47,556 nucleotides of DNA from Dehalococcoidia bacterium (GTDB taxonomy: Bacteria; Chloroflexota; Dehalococcoidia; Lucifugimonadales; UBA1123): assembly GCA_021295915.1 (NCBI GenBank), contig JAGWBK010000007.1:40298-87853 (forward strand), in the 5' to 3' direction. The notes below the pieces were generated by a model. That model saw only the letters and a program-made list of their open reading frames with translations, did no database searches and was not told the DNA's origin. Positions 16,461 to 24,252 of this stretch are shown piece by piece. The first letter of the stretch is position 1. Every line of letters starts with the position of its first letter. Made by a program: the position numbers and the translations under genes.

Positions 16461-16673
16461 GTGGAGGGTAGAGACTTCCCCATCTGTTTGGTTTGTACCG
16501 AAGGAAACCTGTTGCCGCTGTCCGACTTCGGAAGCCAGGGCGCGGCCATTCACTACAAGGCTTGGGTCTGCAGCAATCCTGACTGCGGGTTCAATATCAA
16601 GATTCGCAACGGCGACGTTTACCTGAACGAGCCAATCGCCAACGGAGCGATGCACTCACCCAGATTAAGGTAA
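16461..16673 (+). CDS. 70-residue putative zinc-binding protein
   Basis: Read from GTG at 16461, which has GAGGAGG 6 bases upstream and lies just after a good promoter; the in-frame extension back to 16371 would start before the promoter. The product has C9-x2-C12 ('ICLVC') and C37-x4-C42 ('CSNPDC'), a four-cysteine arrangement that could hold one zinc ion, as in small zinc ribbons. 'GNLLPLSDFGSQGAAIHYKAWVC' connects the two pairs. I do not recognise a named family. Its own promoter and strong terminator make it a separate transcript of about 300 bases. Nucleic-acid or protein binding is a guess. Confidence 0.72.
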   Translation: MEGRDFPICLVCTEGNLLPLSDFGSQGAAIHYKAWVCSNPDCGFNIKIRNGDVYLNEPIANGAMHSPRLR

Positions 16674-16698
16674 CCTGATCAGCTAACAATTGCTGACG

Positions 16699-16730
16699 AA
16701 AGCAGCCCGCCAACCGCGGGCTGCTTTTCG
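16699..16730 (+). terminator. intrinsic terminator after the zinc-binding protein
   Basis: A perfect 12-base-pair stem, 16699-16710 with 16716-16727, with a 5-base loop (CAACC) and the T-run TTTTCGTTT. The stem is GC-rich (GCAGCCCGC/GCGGGCTGC). Confidence 0.9.
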
Positions 16731-16766
16731 TTTCTGCCGAGTCTGCGTGTGGCTGTGCTATGGCGG

Positions 16767-16775
16767 TGGTATACT
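16767..16775 (+). promoter_or_regulatory. extended -10 promoter of the sortase gene
   Basis: TGGTATACT at 16767-16775 is an extended -10 (TGn TATACT) without a clear -35. It predicts a transcript start near 16782, 37 bases before the ATG at 16819, and so supports that start over one further upstream. Confidence 0.5.
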
Positions 16776-16818
16776 GAATCTGGATCTACGAGACCCTTGG
16801 ATTATTGCGACCATAAAT

Positions 16819-17898
16819 ATGGAAGGCTCTGAGAGGAAGACTCTGCGACTCAGGACTGGAAAGCTGGTAGTCGGCTCCGCCCTAGTTCTGGTCGGCCTGG
16901 TCATAGTAATCGCAGTTGGAATCTACTACACACTGGGACGATACAACTCGACTCAGTTGGAGGATCTGAAGTCTGCTGCTCCGGGGCCCATTGCCATGGA
17001 GGTTGTACCGACAGAGGTCCCCCAGGTTCGCGGCGCACTGATGCCCGATGGCAGCTTCAAGCCCATACAAACTGCTGCCAAGGAGATTCAGGTACGTGTC
17101 GGGGAACAGGCAAATGGCGATCGAGTGCCTGCAAGCAAGCCGGCGACGCCGGTTGCTGTCGTGTTCGCCGTAGAAGCCGAACCGACCGCTTCCGCAGCAC
17201 CTGACTTGGCACAGTCTGCAATTGCAGAGGATGCCAGCGACCCGTCGGACCATCCTGAAGAACTGAGCGGGGCCGGTCTGGTTTACGCCTACAACGCTAT
17301 CTATCCCGGCTACCAGATACATCCCAAGTACTGGGACCAGCCGCTTACCGCCGGAGCAGACCTCTACGCATACGGGGCAGTCCTGCGTCCGGACGGTTAC
17401 GTCAGCATCGACTCGTCACAGGGAATGCCTAGGGGTACAGCGCCTGACGCAAGCCACATCCGAATACCAAGTATAGGGGTCGACTCTGCAGTATCGAATC
17501 TGGCGATCATCGACATTGGTGACAGCCGCCAGTACGAGACCCCGAAGCACGTTGTCGGACGAATCCCGGAGACGTCCAATCCCGGTGAACAGGGCAACAC
17601 CTGGCTGTTCGGACACCTCGAGAGCCCCATCCGGGGAGAGGGCAACGTCTTCCAGAAGCTGCCTGAGATACCAGCACTGGTCAACAGTGGCGACCCCGTC
17701 TACGTCAGTCTACTCAATGAAGACGGTGACGAGTTCCTATATCAGATTACCGAGACCGAAGTCGTTCATCAGGACGAAATCCAGCTGTACCAGACCAAAG
17801 AGTCCACGATCACGCTCGTGTCGTGCGTTCCACGCCTCGTCTATGACCATCGACTCCTGGTCGTCGGCAAGTTGGTGGGCGTGAAGAAGGCCACCTAG
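16819..17898 (+). CDS. sortase family cysteine transpeptidase
   Basis: 359 residues from ATG 16819. One membrane helix (about 15-38) follows a short basic cytoplasmic tail, placing the enzyme on the outer face as a type II membrane protein. A 110-residue low-complexity Pro/Ala/Glu stalk separates it from the catalytic barrel. The sortase triad is complete: H266 in 'WLFGHLES', C336 in 'TLVSC' and R345 in 'YDHRLLVVGKL'. The TLxxC form and the C-terminal ending right after the Arg strand resemble class D/E sortases. Sortases cut LPXTG-like sorting signals and attach proteins to the cell wall or pilins; no such substrate is encoded in the window. The start has no clear ribosome-binding site but follows an extended -10 promoter by about 40 bases. 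Confidence 0.88.
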   Translation: MEGSERKTLRLRTGKLVVGSALVLVGLVIVIAVGIYYTLGRYNSTQLEDLKSAAPGPIAMEVVPTEVPQVRGALMPDGSFKPIQTAAKEIQVRVGEQANGDRVPASKPATPVAVVFAVEAEPTASAAPDLAQSAIAEDASDPSDHPEELSGAGLVYAYNAIYPGYQIHPKYWDQPLTAGADLYAYGAVLRPDGYVSIDSSQGMPRGTAPDASHIRIPSIGVDSAVSNLAIIDIGDSRQYETPKHVVGRIPETSNPGEQGNTWLFGHLESPIRGEGNVFQKLPEIPALVNSGDPVYVSLLNEDGDEFLYQITETEVVHQDEIQLYQTKESTITLVSCVPRLVYDHRLLVVGKLVGVKKAT

Positions 17899-17908
17899 GT
17901 TCTCAGTG

Positions 17909-18796
17909 TTAGTGGGCCGCAGCGGCCAGCGTGTCTCGCATAACGGAGATAAACCGTTCCGCCGGCTTTGAGATCTGCTTGCCCTTCAGCGTCACGATCC
18001 CTCCCTGTTCCACGGGCAAAATGTGGGCCAGGCTGACAACACCGAGGTTTTCGTGGTCTTCCGGGTCGATTGCAAGTCGCGGGCCGACCGAGATTCCCAT
18101 CCCCAGAGCCACGTACCTTTTGATCATGTCCATGCTGTCCAGGTCGACGACGATCTCGTAGCTTATCCCGCGCCTCTTGAACTCAGACTCGAGCAGGTCG
18201 CGAGTGTGTGTTCCTTCAGTCATCATAATGAGCGGATACTTCGCAATCTGCTCTATGGACTCCACCGGCTCCTTGGCCAGAGGGTGGTTCGGTGGCGTGA
18301 TTAGCACCCGCTCGTAGACAAATAGCCCCTCGAACATGAACGCTTCATCTCTGTCGTAGTGTTGAACGATGCCGATGTCTGCATCACCGTCCGCAATCAT
18401 CCGCATGATTTGCGTTCTGGGAGCCGACCTGATCGTCAGGTGAATCTGGGGATGGATGCTCGCGAAAACCCTCACGACGCTGAGCAGTGTATGCGGGATG
18501 ATGTCCGGTGTAGCCACCAGAACCACAGGTCCCCGCTCTTCGGCCTCTGACGCCGACTGGACCAGTGCATCGAGACCCTCTACGAGGGGTACCGCCAACT
18601 CCTGAAGCCTCTTGCCCGCAAGCGTAAGCTGAATCGGACGCTTAACGCGGTCGAACAGAACTGTGTTTAGCTCCGACTCCAGCTTCTTGATGTGCGTAGT
18701 GACCGTGGGCTGCCCCATTCCCAAGTGTTCTGCCGCTCGGGAGATGCTCCTATATCGGGCAGCAGAGCAGAAGCTCCTCAGTTCTCTAATCTCCAT
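17909..18796 (-). CDS. LysR family transcriptional regulator
   Basis: 295 residues, typical LysR length. The N-terminal winged helix (1-60) reads 'MEIRELRSFCSAARYRSISRAAEHLGMGQPTVTTHIKKLE', here the classic one-per-line LysR start (quoted in two parts: 'FCSAARYRSISRAAEHLG' and 'QPTVTTHIKKLE'). The effector-binding domain (about 88-290) shows 'VVLVATPDIIPHTLLSVVRVF' and 'DADIGIVQHY'. It resembles the CysB/Cbl-type branch that senses small anions or aromatic acids, but the ligand is unknown. The gene is divergent from the 53-codon gene at 18939, and LysR proteins commonly control the divergent unit; the palindrome at 18883-18905 is the obvious candidate site. A GGCGGTG stretch precedes the ATG. 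Confidence 0.92.
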   Translation of the reverse strand: MEIRELRSFCSAARYRSISRAAEHLGMGQPTVTTHIKKLESELNTVLFDRVKRPIQLTLAGKRLQELAVPLVEGLDALVQSASEAEERGPVVLVATPDIIPHTLLSVVRVFASIHPQIHLTIRSAPRTQIMRMIADGDADIGIVQHYDRDEAFMFEGLFVYERVLITPPNHPLAKEPVESIEQIAKYPLIMMTEGTHTRDLLESEFKRRGISYEIVVDLDSMDMIKRYVALGMGISVGPRLAIDPEDHENLGVVSLAHILPVEQGGIVTLKGKQISKPAERFISVMRDTLAAAAH

Positions 18797-18849
18797 TAGA
18801 TCACCGCCTTACATCAATAGCGAAAATAATAACTATCGAGCATTATCTC

Positions 18850-18878
18850 TTTACAGGATGCTATGTTCGGGGGATAAT
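18850..18878 (+). promoter_or_regulatory. strong promoter of the 53-codon gene
   Basis: TTTACA (18850-18855), a 17-base spacer, and GATAAT (18873-18878). It is flanked by an inverted pair CATTATC (18841-18847) and GATAATG (18873-18879), which could be a regulator site covering the promoter. The start is predicted near 18885. Confidence 0.65.
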
Positions 18879-18882
18879 GAAA

Positions 18883-18905
18883 TTGTAGAACACAGTATTC
18901 TACAA
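18883..18905. promoter_or_regulatory. perfect palindrome at the transcript start, candidate operator
   Basis: TTGTAGAA (18883-18890), a 7-base spacer, and TTCTACAA (18898-18905) form an uninterrupted 8+8 inverted repeat immediately after the -10 box. A protein bound here would block the start; alternatively, as RNA, it would form a 5' hairpin that protects the transcript. There is no T-run, so it is not a terminator. Confidence 0.6.
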
Positions 18906-18938
18906 ATTGATTCGGATCACAACCTAAGGAGAGTCATA

Positions 18939-19100
18939 ATGATAAACAGAGTAAAGACCATCCTTGGACGCAGACGTGGCATAGACGCCCTGGACAGCTA
19001 CTTCTTCAACGTCCAGACGCGCAGCAACTGCCCAGGTCCAACCTTCGACGAGGCCCGCAGGGACTTCAAGGAGATGGTCCGCAAGCACATCTACAACTAG
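18939..19100 (+). CDS. 53-residue orphan small protein, unknown function
   Basis: ATG at 18939 with TAAGGAGAG about 6 bases upstream. The product starts 'MINRVKTILGRRRGIDALDS', then has an aromatic/cysteine centre 'YFFNVQTRSNCPGPTFDEA' and a charged helical end 'RRDFKEMVRKHIYN'. There is no membrane helix or signal peptide; one cysteine only. I do not recognise it. The coding reading is supported by a near-consensus promoter, a strong ribosome-binding site, and codon choice like the neighbouring genes (third positions rich in C). It sits divergent from a LysR regulator and is followed by a three-way-junction RNA fold and an intrinsic terminator, so the transcript is short and self-contained. 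Possible roles: small regulator or effector, modified-peptide precursor, or a dual-function mRNA. None is proven. Confidence 0.72.
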   Translation: MINRVKTILGRRRGIDALDSYFFNVQTRSNCPGPTFDEARRDFKEMVRKHIYN

Positions 19101-19125
19101 TAGATATCGTTTCATCTTCAGGGAC

Positions 19126-19191
19126 GTGGGGCCGTTCCTCCCCTTTGGAACCGGCGGAGATGTCCGTCAGCAGCCCAGTCTAAGGCCCCGC
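19126..19191 (+). ncRNA. candidate structured RNA: compact three-way junction in the 3' untranslated region
   Basis: Three helices can be drawn by hand. P1 is GUGGGGCC 19126-19133 with GGCCCCGC 19184-19191 (8 pairs, one G-U). P2 is GUUCC 19134-19138 with GGAAC 19147-19151 (8-base loop). P3 is GGCGGA 19153-19158 with UCCGUC 19163-19168 (one G-U, GAUG loop). P1 stacks directly on P2 with no unpaired base, P2 and P3 are separated by one base, and 15 bases join P3 back to P1. It ends about 20 bases before an intrinsic terminator. No known ribozyme or riboswitch core is recognised. Some pairing is expected by chance in GC-rich DNA, so confidence is moderate. Confidence 0.45.
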
Positions 19192-19211
19192 GCCCTTCCA
19201 ACCCCACACTT

Positions 19212-19249
19212 GGCGCCGAAGCTCAGTCTTCGGCGCCTATTCTTTCTTT
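19212..19249 (+). terminator. intrinsic terminator of the 53-codon gene transcript
   Basis: Perfect 10-base-pair stem GGCGCCGAAG (19212-19221) / CTTCGGCGCC (19228-19237), 6-base loop, then TATTCTTTCTTT. It lies 12 bases before the end of the oppositely oriented MOSC gene. Confidence 0.88.
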
Positions 19250-19261
19250 ACAGGTACCCTG

Positions 19262-19720
19262 CTAGACGGCCGCCGCTTCCTTCGCCTTGACGGCGTCGCC
19301 GACCGAAATCGACCCACTCTGGATAACGGTCGCCAACATGCCACGCTGCTCCTCAAGTTCCACTCTTAGCCCATCTCGGATCTCGTCCATCCGGGCACAT
19401 GGAGTGCAGAAGCCTGTAATCTCCACAACTGCAGAATCACCAAGGGACACTCGCTGACCGGCCTCAATCGAGTGCATGTCTATCCCTGAGGTGGTGATGT
19501 TCTCGCGGACTTCCCCGCTGCTGAGGCTGAACTTCCCAAGCGTCTCTTCATCCATGATAAGGACCTGGCGTGCCGTCCTGACCCCCTCAGACACTGCGTG
19601 GCGGTCTCCCTCTATCCCAAAACCAGCAGTCATATCCGCCGACTCAACGCTCTTCATCGGGTCCCGGTGGCCCGTACAGAGGTATATGGACACTATGGTT
19701 CCCTGCGCGCCGTTGCTCAT
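19262..19720 (-). CDS. MOSC domain protein
   Basis: 152 residues from ATG 19720, chosen for its AGGGAGG ribosome-binding site; an in-frame ATG at 19816 would add 32 residues that do not belong to the domain. MOSC domains bind molybdenum cofactor and are found in sulfurases and molybdenum-enzyme partners. The pattern 'GIEGDRHA', 'RQVLIMDEETL', 'VRENITTSGID', 'GQRVSLGDSAVVEITGFCTPCARMDEI' and 'GMLATVIQSGSISVGD' is standard. It includes the conserved cysteine of 'FCTPC', the likely sulfur- or cofactor-binding residue. Single-domain, cytosolic. No other molybdenum gene is visible nearby. Confidence 0.9.
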   Translation of the reverse strand: MSNGAQGTIVSIYLCTGHRDPMKSVESADMTAGFGIEGDRHAVSEGVRTARQVLIMDEETLGKFSLSSGEVRENITTSGIDMHSIEAGQRVSLGDSAVVEITGFCTPCARMDEIRDGLRVELEEQRGMLATVIQSGSISVGDAVKAKEAAAV

Positions 19721-19879
19721 CTCATCCTCCCTGAATGCTGGATTCTCGACATTGTACACCCTTGACCGCGCCTTTACTGCCAAACCTGGAAATGGAACTG
19801 TCAACTCAATGTCCAAGGCTGTAAACTGACTCCCATTCGTACGCTGCTATATCTATAACAGTAGGAGGAGAGAAGGCGC

Positions 19880-20830
19880 ATGGTCAGTACGATAAAACTG
19901 GGAACAGGTCAATTCGGTTATGAAGTGGCTGTCAGATGGGAGAGCCTGCCCGCTGGAATTGGTTGGCGGGAAGTGGCCGGCGTCATCACGGACGATGACG
20001 ACAACGTCTATGTCTTCAGCAGGGGAGACCATCCGATGGTCGTCTTCGACAAGGACGGCAACTTCATCAAGACCTGGGGGGAGGACCTCTTCACGCGAGC
20101 ACACGGTGTCAGCAGGGGGCCGGACAACACGCTCTACTGCACTGACGACGGCGATCACACGGTGAGGCAGTGCACCCTGGATGGTGAAGTCCTTATGACG
20201 ATCGGTGTGGCCAACCAGCCCGCCCCAGCCTTCTCTGGAGACCCATTCAATAGGTGTACGCACGTAGCGACTGACCCGGCGAACGGCGATCTGTTCGTTA
20301 CCGACGGCTACGCCAACAGCCGCGTCCATAAGTACACCCCCGATGGGGAGCACATCATGTCGTGGGGCGGACCCGGAACCGACCCTGGGCAGTTCAACAT
20401 CGTTCACAACATCGCGTCCGACCGAGACGGCTACGTGTACGTCTGCGACAGGGAGAACCACCGCATCCAGGTATTCGACCGCGAGGGCAAACTGGAAGAC
20501 GTCTGGTACAACGTCCACCGACCGTGCGCAATTTACATCGACGACGACCAGCGAGTCTATGTTGGCGAACTGGGCTGGGGCATGGCAGTCAACCGCAATA
20601 TGCCGAACATCGGCCCACGGGTAGCGATCATGACCACATCAGGCAAAGTATTGGAACGCCTTGGCAATGGCTATGGGCTGGATGTCGGGCAGTTCATCTC
20701 ACCTCACGGTATCGCCGTTGACTCCCACAAGAGCATCTACGTTGGCGAGGTCGCCCACACCAACATAAGCCACACGGAAACCCCGCCGGATAACGTTCGT
20801 GCTTTCCAGAAGCTGGTCAGGGCTGACTAG
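19880..20830 (+). CDS. NHL-repeat protein resembling peptidyl-hydroxyglycine lyase
   Basis: 316 residues with an excellent GGAGGAG ribosome-binding site. Repeats such as 'VYVFSRGDHPMVVFDKDGNF', 'AHGVSRGPDNTLYCTDDGDH', 'LFVTDGYANSRVHKYTPDG' and 'VYVCDRENHRIQVFDREG' form a six-bladed propeller. The layout, especially 'TDGYANSRVHKYTPDGE' and the late 'PHGIAVDSHKSIYVGEV', is like the propeller of peptidyl-alpha-hydroxyglycine alpha-amidating lyase and its many bacterial relatives, whose reactions are unknown. No signal peptide. Precedes a DUF3500 gene on the same strand, which has its own promoter. Confidence 0.86.
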   Translation: MVSTIKLGTGQFGYEVAVRWESLPAGIGWREVAGVITDDDDNVYVFSRGDHPMVVFDKDGNFIKTWGEDLFTRAHGVSRGPDNTLYCTDDGDHTVRQCTLDGEVLMTIGVANQPAPAFSGDPFNRCTHVATDPANGDLFVTDGYANSRVHKYTPDGEHIMSWGGPGTDPGQFNIVHNIASDRDGYVYVCDRENHRIQVFDREGKLEDVWYNVHRPCAIYIDDDQRVYVGELGWGMAVNRNMPNIGPRVAIMTTSGKVLERLGNGYGLDVGQFISPHGIAVDSHKSIYVGEVAHTNISHTETPPDNVRAFQKLVRAD

Positions 20831-20853
20831 CGGCTGGCTGCTGACTCAGATAC

Positions 20854-20882
20854 CTGACACTCACAATACGATATGCTATGCT
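20854..20882 (+). promoter_or_regulatory. promoter of the DUF3500 gene
   Basis: CTGACA (20854-20859), 17 bases, TATGCT (20877-20882), 27 bases before the ATG at 20910. GAGGAGG serves as ribosome-binding site. Confidence 0.6.
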
Positions 20883-20909
20883 CACTCAACCATCTGAGGA
20901 GGTTACCGG

Positions 20910-21896
20910 ATGACGATCGCACACAAGCATGGATCAGCCGCTGGCATGACAGAGGCCGCGAAGAAATTCGTCGAGAGCCTCAGCGGTGACCAGCGAGATA
21001 AGACTGTATATGAGTACATGGACGGCGAGCGCATCTTCTGGTACTACCCGCCAGTCAACAGGCACGGCCTGCCACTGAGGGACATGGATGACGACCAGCG
21101 CCAGCTCGCCTACTCGCTCATGGCGACCGGCCTGACTGAAGATTCGTTCGAGAAGGCCAAGCTCATCATTGAGCACGAGTCCGTCCTCGGTCCGTTGGAA
21201 AAGGAGGCAGGCATTACCAGTTTCCTCCGCGATCCTGACCTCTACTATTGGACGGTCTTCGGTAAGCCCGGCGATGACAGCGAACCCTGGGGTTGGCGCG
21301 TCGAGGGTCACCATATCTCACTGAACTTCAGCCTATGGGAAGACAAGTTCATCTCTATGACTCCGTTCTTCTTCGGGGCAAACCCTGCTGAGGTCCGCAA
21401 GGGGCCAAAGAAGGGCCTGCGCATTCTCGACCAGCGGGAGGATCTCGCTTACGAGCTGATGAACAGCCTGGATAAAGGTCAGTCGTCGACGGCCAAGATA
21501 TACGGTGAAGCCCCGTACGACATCCTTACTTACAACTCTTCCCGAGTTTCCCTGCCTGCTGAAGAGGGTCTCCCGGCGTCAAAGATGAACGACACTCAGA
21601 AGGACATTCTGCGCAGCCTGGTGAAGGTGTACGTCAACCAGGTACGCAGCGACATGGCCCAGCAGAAGTGGGACCGGCTCGAATCCGAAGGCTTCGAAGG
21701 CCTCCACTGGGCATGGGGCGGAGCGACTCAGGAAGGCAAGGAGCACTACTACCGCATCCACGGTGGTAACTTCGTGGTCGAGTTCGACAACAGGCAGAAC
21801 GGGGCGAACCACATTCACTCGGTCTGGCGTGACGTCGAGAACGACTTCGCCAACGACGTGCTTCGGGAGCACCTGCTCCTCTACCACGTTCTGTAG
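20910..21896 (+). CDS. DUF3500 family protein
   Basis: 328 residues with no signal peptide. Family blocks are seen: '[21 protein letters not shown]', '[22 protein letters not shown]', '[17 protein letters not shown]', '[14 protein letters not shown]' and '[20 protein letters not shown]', then '[19 protein letters not shown]' near the end. Repeated His, Trp and Asp residues suggest a metal-dependent enzyme, but the family function is not established. It has its own promoter. The next gene starts 46 bases downstream. Confidence 0.85.
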   Translation: MTIAHKHGSAAGMTEAAKKFVESLSGDQRDKTVYEYMDGERIFWYYPPVNRHGLPLRDMDDDQRQLAYSLMATGLTEDSFEKAKLIIEHESVLGPLEKEAGITSFLRDPDLYYWTVFGKPGDDSEPWGWRVEGHHISLNFSLWEDKFISMTPFFFGANPAEVRKGPKKGLRILDQREDLAYELMNSLDKGQSSTAKIYGEAPYDILTYNSSRVSLPAEEGLPASKMNDTQKDILRSLVKVYVNQVRSDMAQQKWDRLESEGFEGLHWAWGGATQEGKEHYYRIHGGNFVVEFDNRQNGANHIHSVWRDVENDFANDVLREHLLLYHVL

Positions 21897-21942
21897 GGGG
21901 CAAGGTGCTGAGTCGGCTCAACCGACCCAGAGAGAATCGACC

Positions 21943-24135
21943 ATGATTGGGGTGGTATTGCCATTGCGGCGCTGCCGCCCCAATTTACGTTGCCCGGGAA
22001 AACTATCGCTTACGGCCGTGGCAATCTCGGTGCTTTTCGCCGTGGTGTTGACCTCATGTGGCGACTCAGAACCTGAGCCGGCCCCAGTACCGACACCGAC
22101 GGCGGCCGCAGTCGTAGCTGCGCCATCGCCGTCCCCCATTCCCACGCCAACAACGCCTCCACCACCACCTACCTCAACGCCACGACCGACACCCGTCCCG
22201 ACAGCGGTGCCATCTCCGACCCCTGCGCCGACTGCGCAACCCACATCGACTCCACCTCCGACCGCAGCAGTACCTGCGCCAGCCCCGGAACCCGCCGACT
22301 TGCTCTTTGCGAGTGCTGAAGCCATGGCTGAGCTTGAAAGCTACAGAGCCACGATGGATGCGAACATCACGGTTGGTACTGGAGGCGCCACGCTGGGGAT
22401 ACCCGTCGATGCTGTCGTCGACTACGACGCACCAGATCGGTCTCAGGGGGGCACTTCAATCGACTTTGGCTTCTTTATGACCGAAGTGAGCTTCGTAGCA
22501 ATTGGCGACGACTTCTACTTCACGGACCCGGAGACCGGCGAGTGGTCCAAAGGCTTGGGGAACGACGCGCTCCCCTTCATCGGCCCCGAGCAGTTGCTTG
22601 ACTTCAGCGACTCTGACGCCATTTATGACTTCCGTGGACTGTCTGATAACGGCTCTGGGACTGTCACAGGCCCGGAAGAGGTAGATGGGGTACCCGTCTA
22701 TCGGCTGTCTTACTCCGTGGGAGACGGATCTGGAGATATTGGGCTCGGTGAATTGAACGTCGATCTGTGGATCGCCGTTGAGGACAGCCTCCTGCGCAGA
22801 ATAGAGATCAGAGGCGAGTTCGCGGTCGACGATGATGGTGGAGCGGCAGCGCCCGTCATCCCCCTGGATGATCTGTCCGGTGATGTCGAGTTGGACGCCG
22901 TCATTACTTTCTCGAACTTCAACATACCTGTCGCCATCGAACCTCCATCGGAATATGCGGAACTGGATGTCAGAGACTTTGCACCAAGTGCGGATCGGCT
23001 AATCGAGACTCCTCTCGGGAATGGCTGGACCAGCTACGAGTTGTCCGACGGATCGATCAGCGTATCGGCTCCCCCTATATGGACGGTGGCCGATCTCAGT
23101 GCTGAGAGCATCGAGGAACTGGTGTCGAAGTCACCGGACCTGCCAGAGAATCTCGCACTTCAACTCGACAGGTTGATAGGTTCGGTCAGCTTCAAGATGT
23201 TCGGGTACCGCCAGGGGCAGCCGGCGGGCGCCGAGTTCGCTCCCAACTTCACAATCCTGGTGGAGGAAAACGAGCTGGCAGGTGACCTGGAGACCCTGGC
23301 AGAGCTCAGCATCAATCAAATCGAGGCGGCGCTGCCGGGGGCAAGCAGGGTGAGTCCTGGGCTCCTGGATCTCGGCGGCCGCGACGTCGTGGAGCTGATC
23401 TATTCGGCTCCCATGCCACTGCCTGATGGTGGCGAGCTCGATCTGGGTGTTGCACAGTACCTGATGTCAGCTGGTTCGAGTTATGTCGTCGTCACATTCA
23501 GCGATCTCGTATCGACTATTGAAAGCAAGTTGCCCGAATTCCGACAGATAGTAGAAACCCTGGAGTTCCCTTCAGAAACTCAAACCCAAGGCCAGGTTGA
23601 CCAAGCCAACAAAGGAGATTCAGTGACACAGCAGTACAGTTCAGCCCCTGCAATGACAATAGATCCGGAGAAGTCTTACACCGCGACCTTCGTGTTGGAG
23701 AACGGCACCGAGTTCAAGGTCAACCTGTTCGCCGACAAGGCTCCCAAGACAGTAAACAACTTCGTCTTTCTGGCCAGAGATGGATTCTACGATGGTGTGA
23801 CATTCCATCGGGTCATTCCCGGCTTCATGGCCCAGGGTGGGGATCCCACCGGCACCGGTCGCGGGGGGCCAGGATACAGGTTCGAAGATGAGTTCCATCC
23901 CGACCTCAAACACGACCGTCCCGGAATTCTGTCAATGGCCAACGCCGGTCCCAATACCAACGGCAGCCAGTTCTTCATCACCTTCGTGCCGACTCCTCAC
24001 CTCGATGGCGCGCACGCTGTCTTTGGTGTGGTTTCAGAGGGCATTGACGTAGTCAACGAAATCTCCACCAGGGATCCCGCGACCGCGCGCACCCCAGGAG
24101 ATGCTGTTACGTCCATCAGAATTGACGAGAGTTGA
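21943..24135 (+). CDS. lipoprotein with LppX/LolA-like domain fused to a cyclophilin peptidyl-prolyl isomerase
   Basis: 730 residues from ATG 21943. Signal peptide with lipobox 'VVLTSC' (C39) makes it a surface lipoprotein. A Pro/Thr/Ala/Val linker (about 43-105) follows. Residues about 110-340 look like an LppX/LprAFG-type LolA fold ('[18 protein letters not shown]', '[20 protein letters not shown]'). A second globular part (about 345-545) is unassigned. The C-terminal 155 residues are a complete cyclophilin: '[15 protein letters not shown]' with catalytic Arg, '[17 protein letters not shown]', and '[11 protein letters not shown]'. Codon 561 is a GTG preceded by AAAGGAG, which can start the cyclophilin alone. 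The fusion may be a true multidomain chaperone, or two genes that merged. Confidence 0.85.
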   Translation: MIGVVLPLRRCRPNLRCPGKLSLTAVAISVLFAVVLTSCGDSEPEPAPVPTPTAAAVVAAPSPSPIPTPTTPPPPPTSTPRPTPVPTAVPSPTPAPTAQPTSTPPPTAAVPAPAPEPADLLFASAEAMAELESYRATMDANITVGTGGATLGIPVDAVVDYDAPDRSQGGTSIDFGFFMTEVSFVAIGDDFYFTDPETGEWSKGLGNDALPFIGPEQLLDFSDSDAIYDFRGLSDNGSGTVTGPEEVDGVPVYRLSYSVGDGSGDIGLGELNVDLWIAVEDSLLRRIEIRGEFAVDDDGGAAAPVIPLDDLSGDVELDAVITFSNFNIPVAIEPPSEYAELDVRDFAPSADRLIETPLGNGWTSYELSDGSISVSAPPIWTVADLSAESIEELVSKSPDLPENLALQLDRLIGSVSFKMFGYRQGQPAGAEFAPNFTILVEENELAGDLETLAELSINQIEAALPGASRVSPGLLDLGGRDVVELIYSAPMPLPDGGELDLGVAQYLMSAGSSYVVVTFSDLVSTIESKLPEFRQIVETLEFPSETQTQGQVDQANKGDSVTQQYSSAPAMTIDPEKSYTATFVLENGTEFKVNLFADKAPKTVNNFVFLARDGFYDGVTFHRVIPGFMAQGGDPTGTGRGGPGYRFEDEFHPDLKHDRPGILSMANAGPNTNGSQFFITFVPTPHLDGAHAVFGVVSEGIDVVNEISTRDPATARTPGDAVTSIRIDES
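23611..23625 (+). promoter_or_regulatory. internal ribosome-binding site and GTG start for the cyclophilin domain
   Basis: AAAGGAG (23611-23617) is followed by GTG at 23623-23625 in the frame of the lipoprotein. Translation there would give a 170-residue stand-alone cyclophilin starting '[15 protein letters not shown]', much like the N-terminus of free cyclophilins in related bacteria. Confidence 0.6.
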
Positions 24136-24252
24136 TCGGTAGTTGGGATCTCTAGCTAATCCGCCTCTCTCGCGATGCTGTCCCTTGACTTGGACAATAG
24201 CTGGTGACAGACTCTACTATCGAGCCTGAAATCTGGAGCACACGCAACCCAC

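Noticed and set aside
19126-19191. hammerhead ribozyme as explanation of the three-way junction
   Set aside because: The conserved CUGAUGA and GAAA core strands are missing.
19721-19880. molybdenum-cofactor riboswitch before the MOSC gene
   Set aside because: The leader contains only a ribosome-binding site and no multi-helix aptamer; the structured RNA nearby lies past the gene's end and on the other strand.
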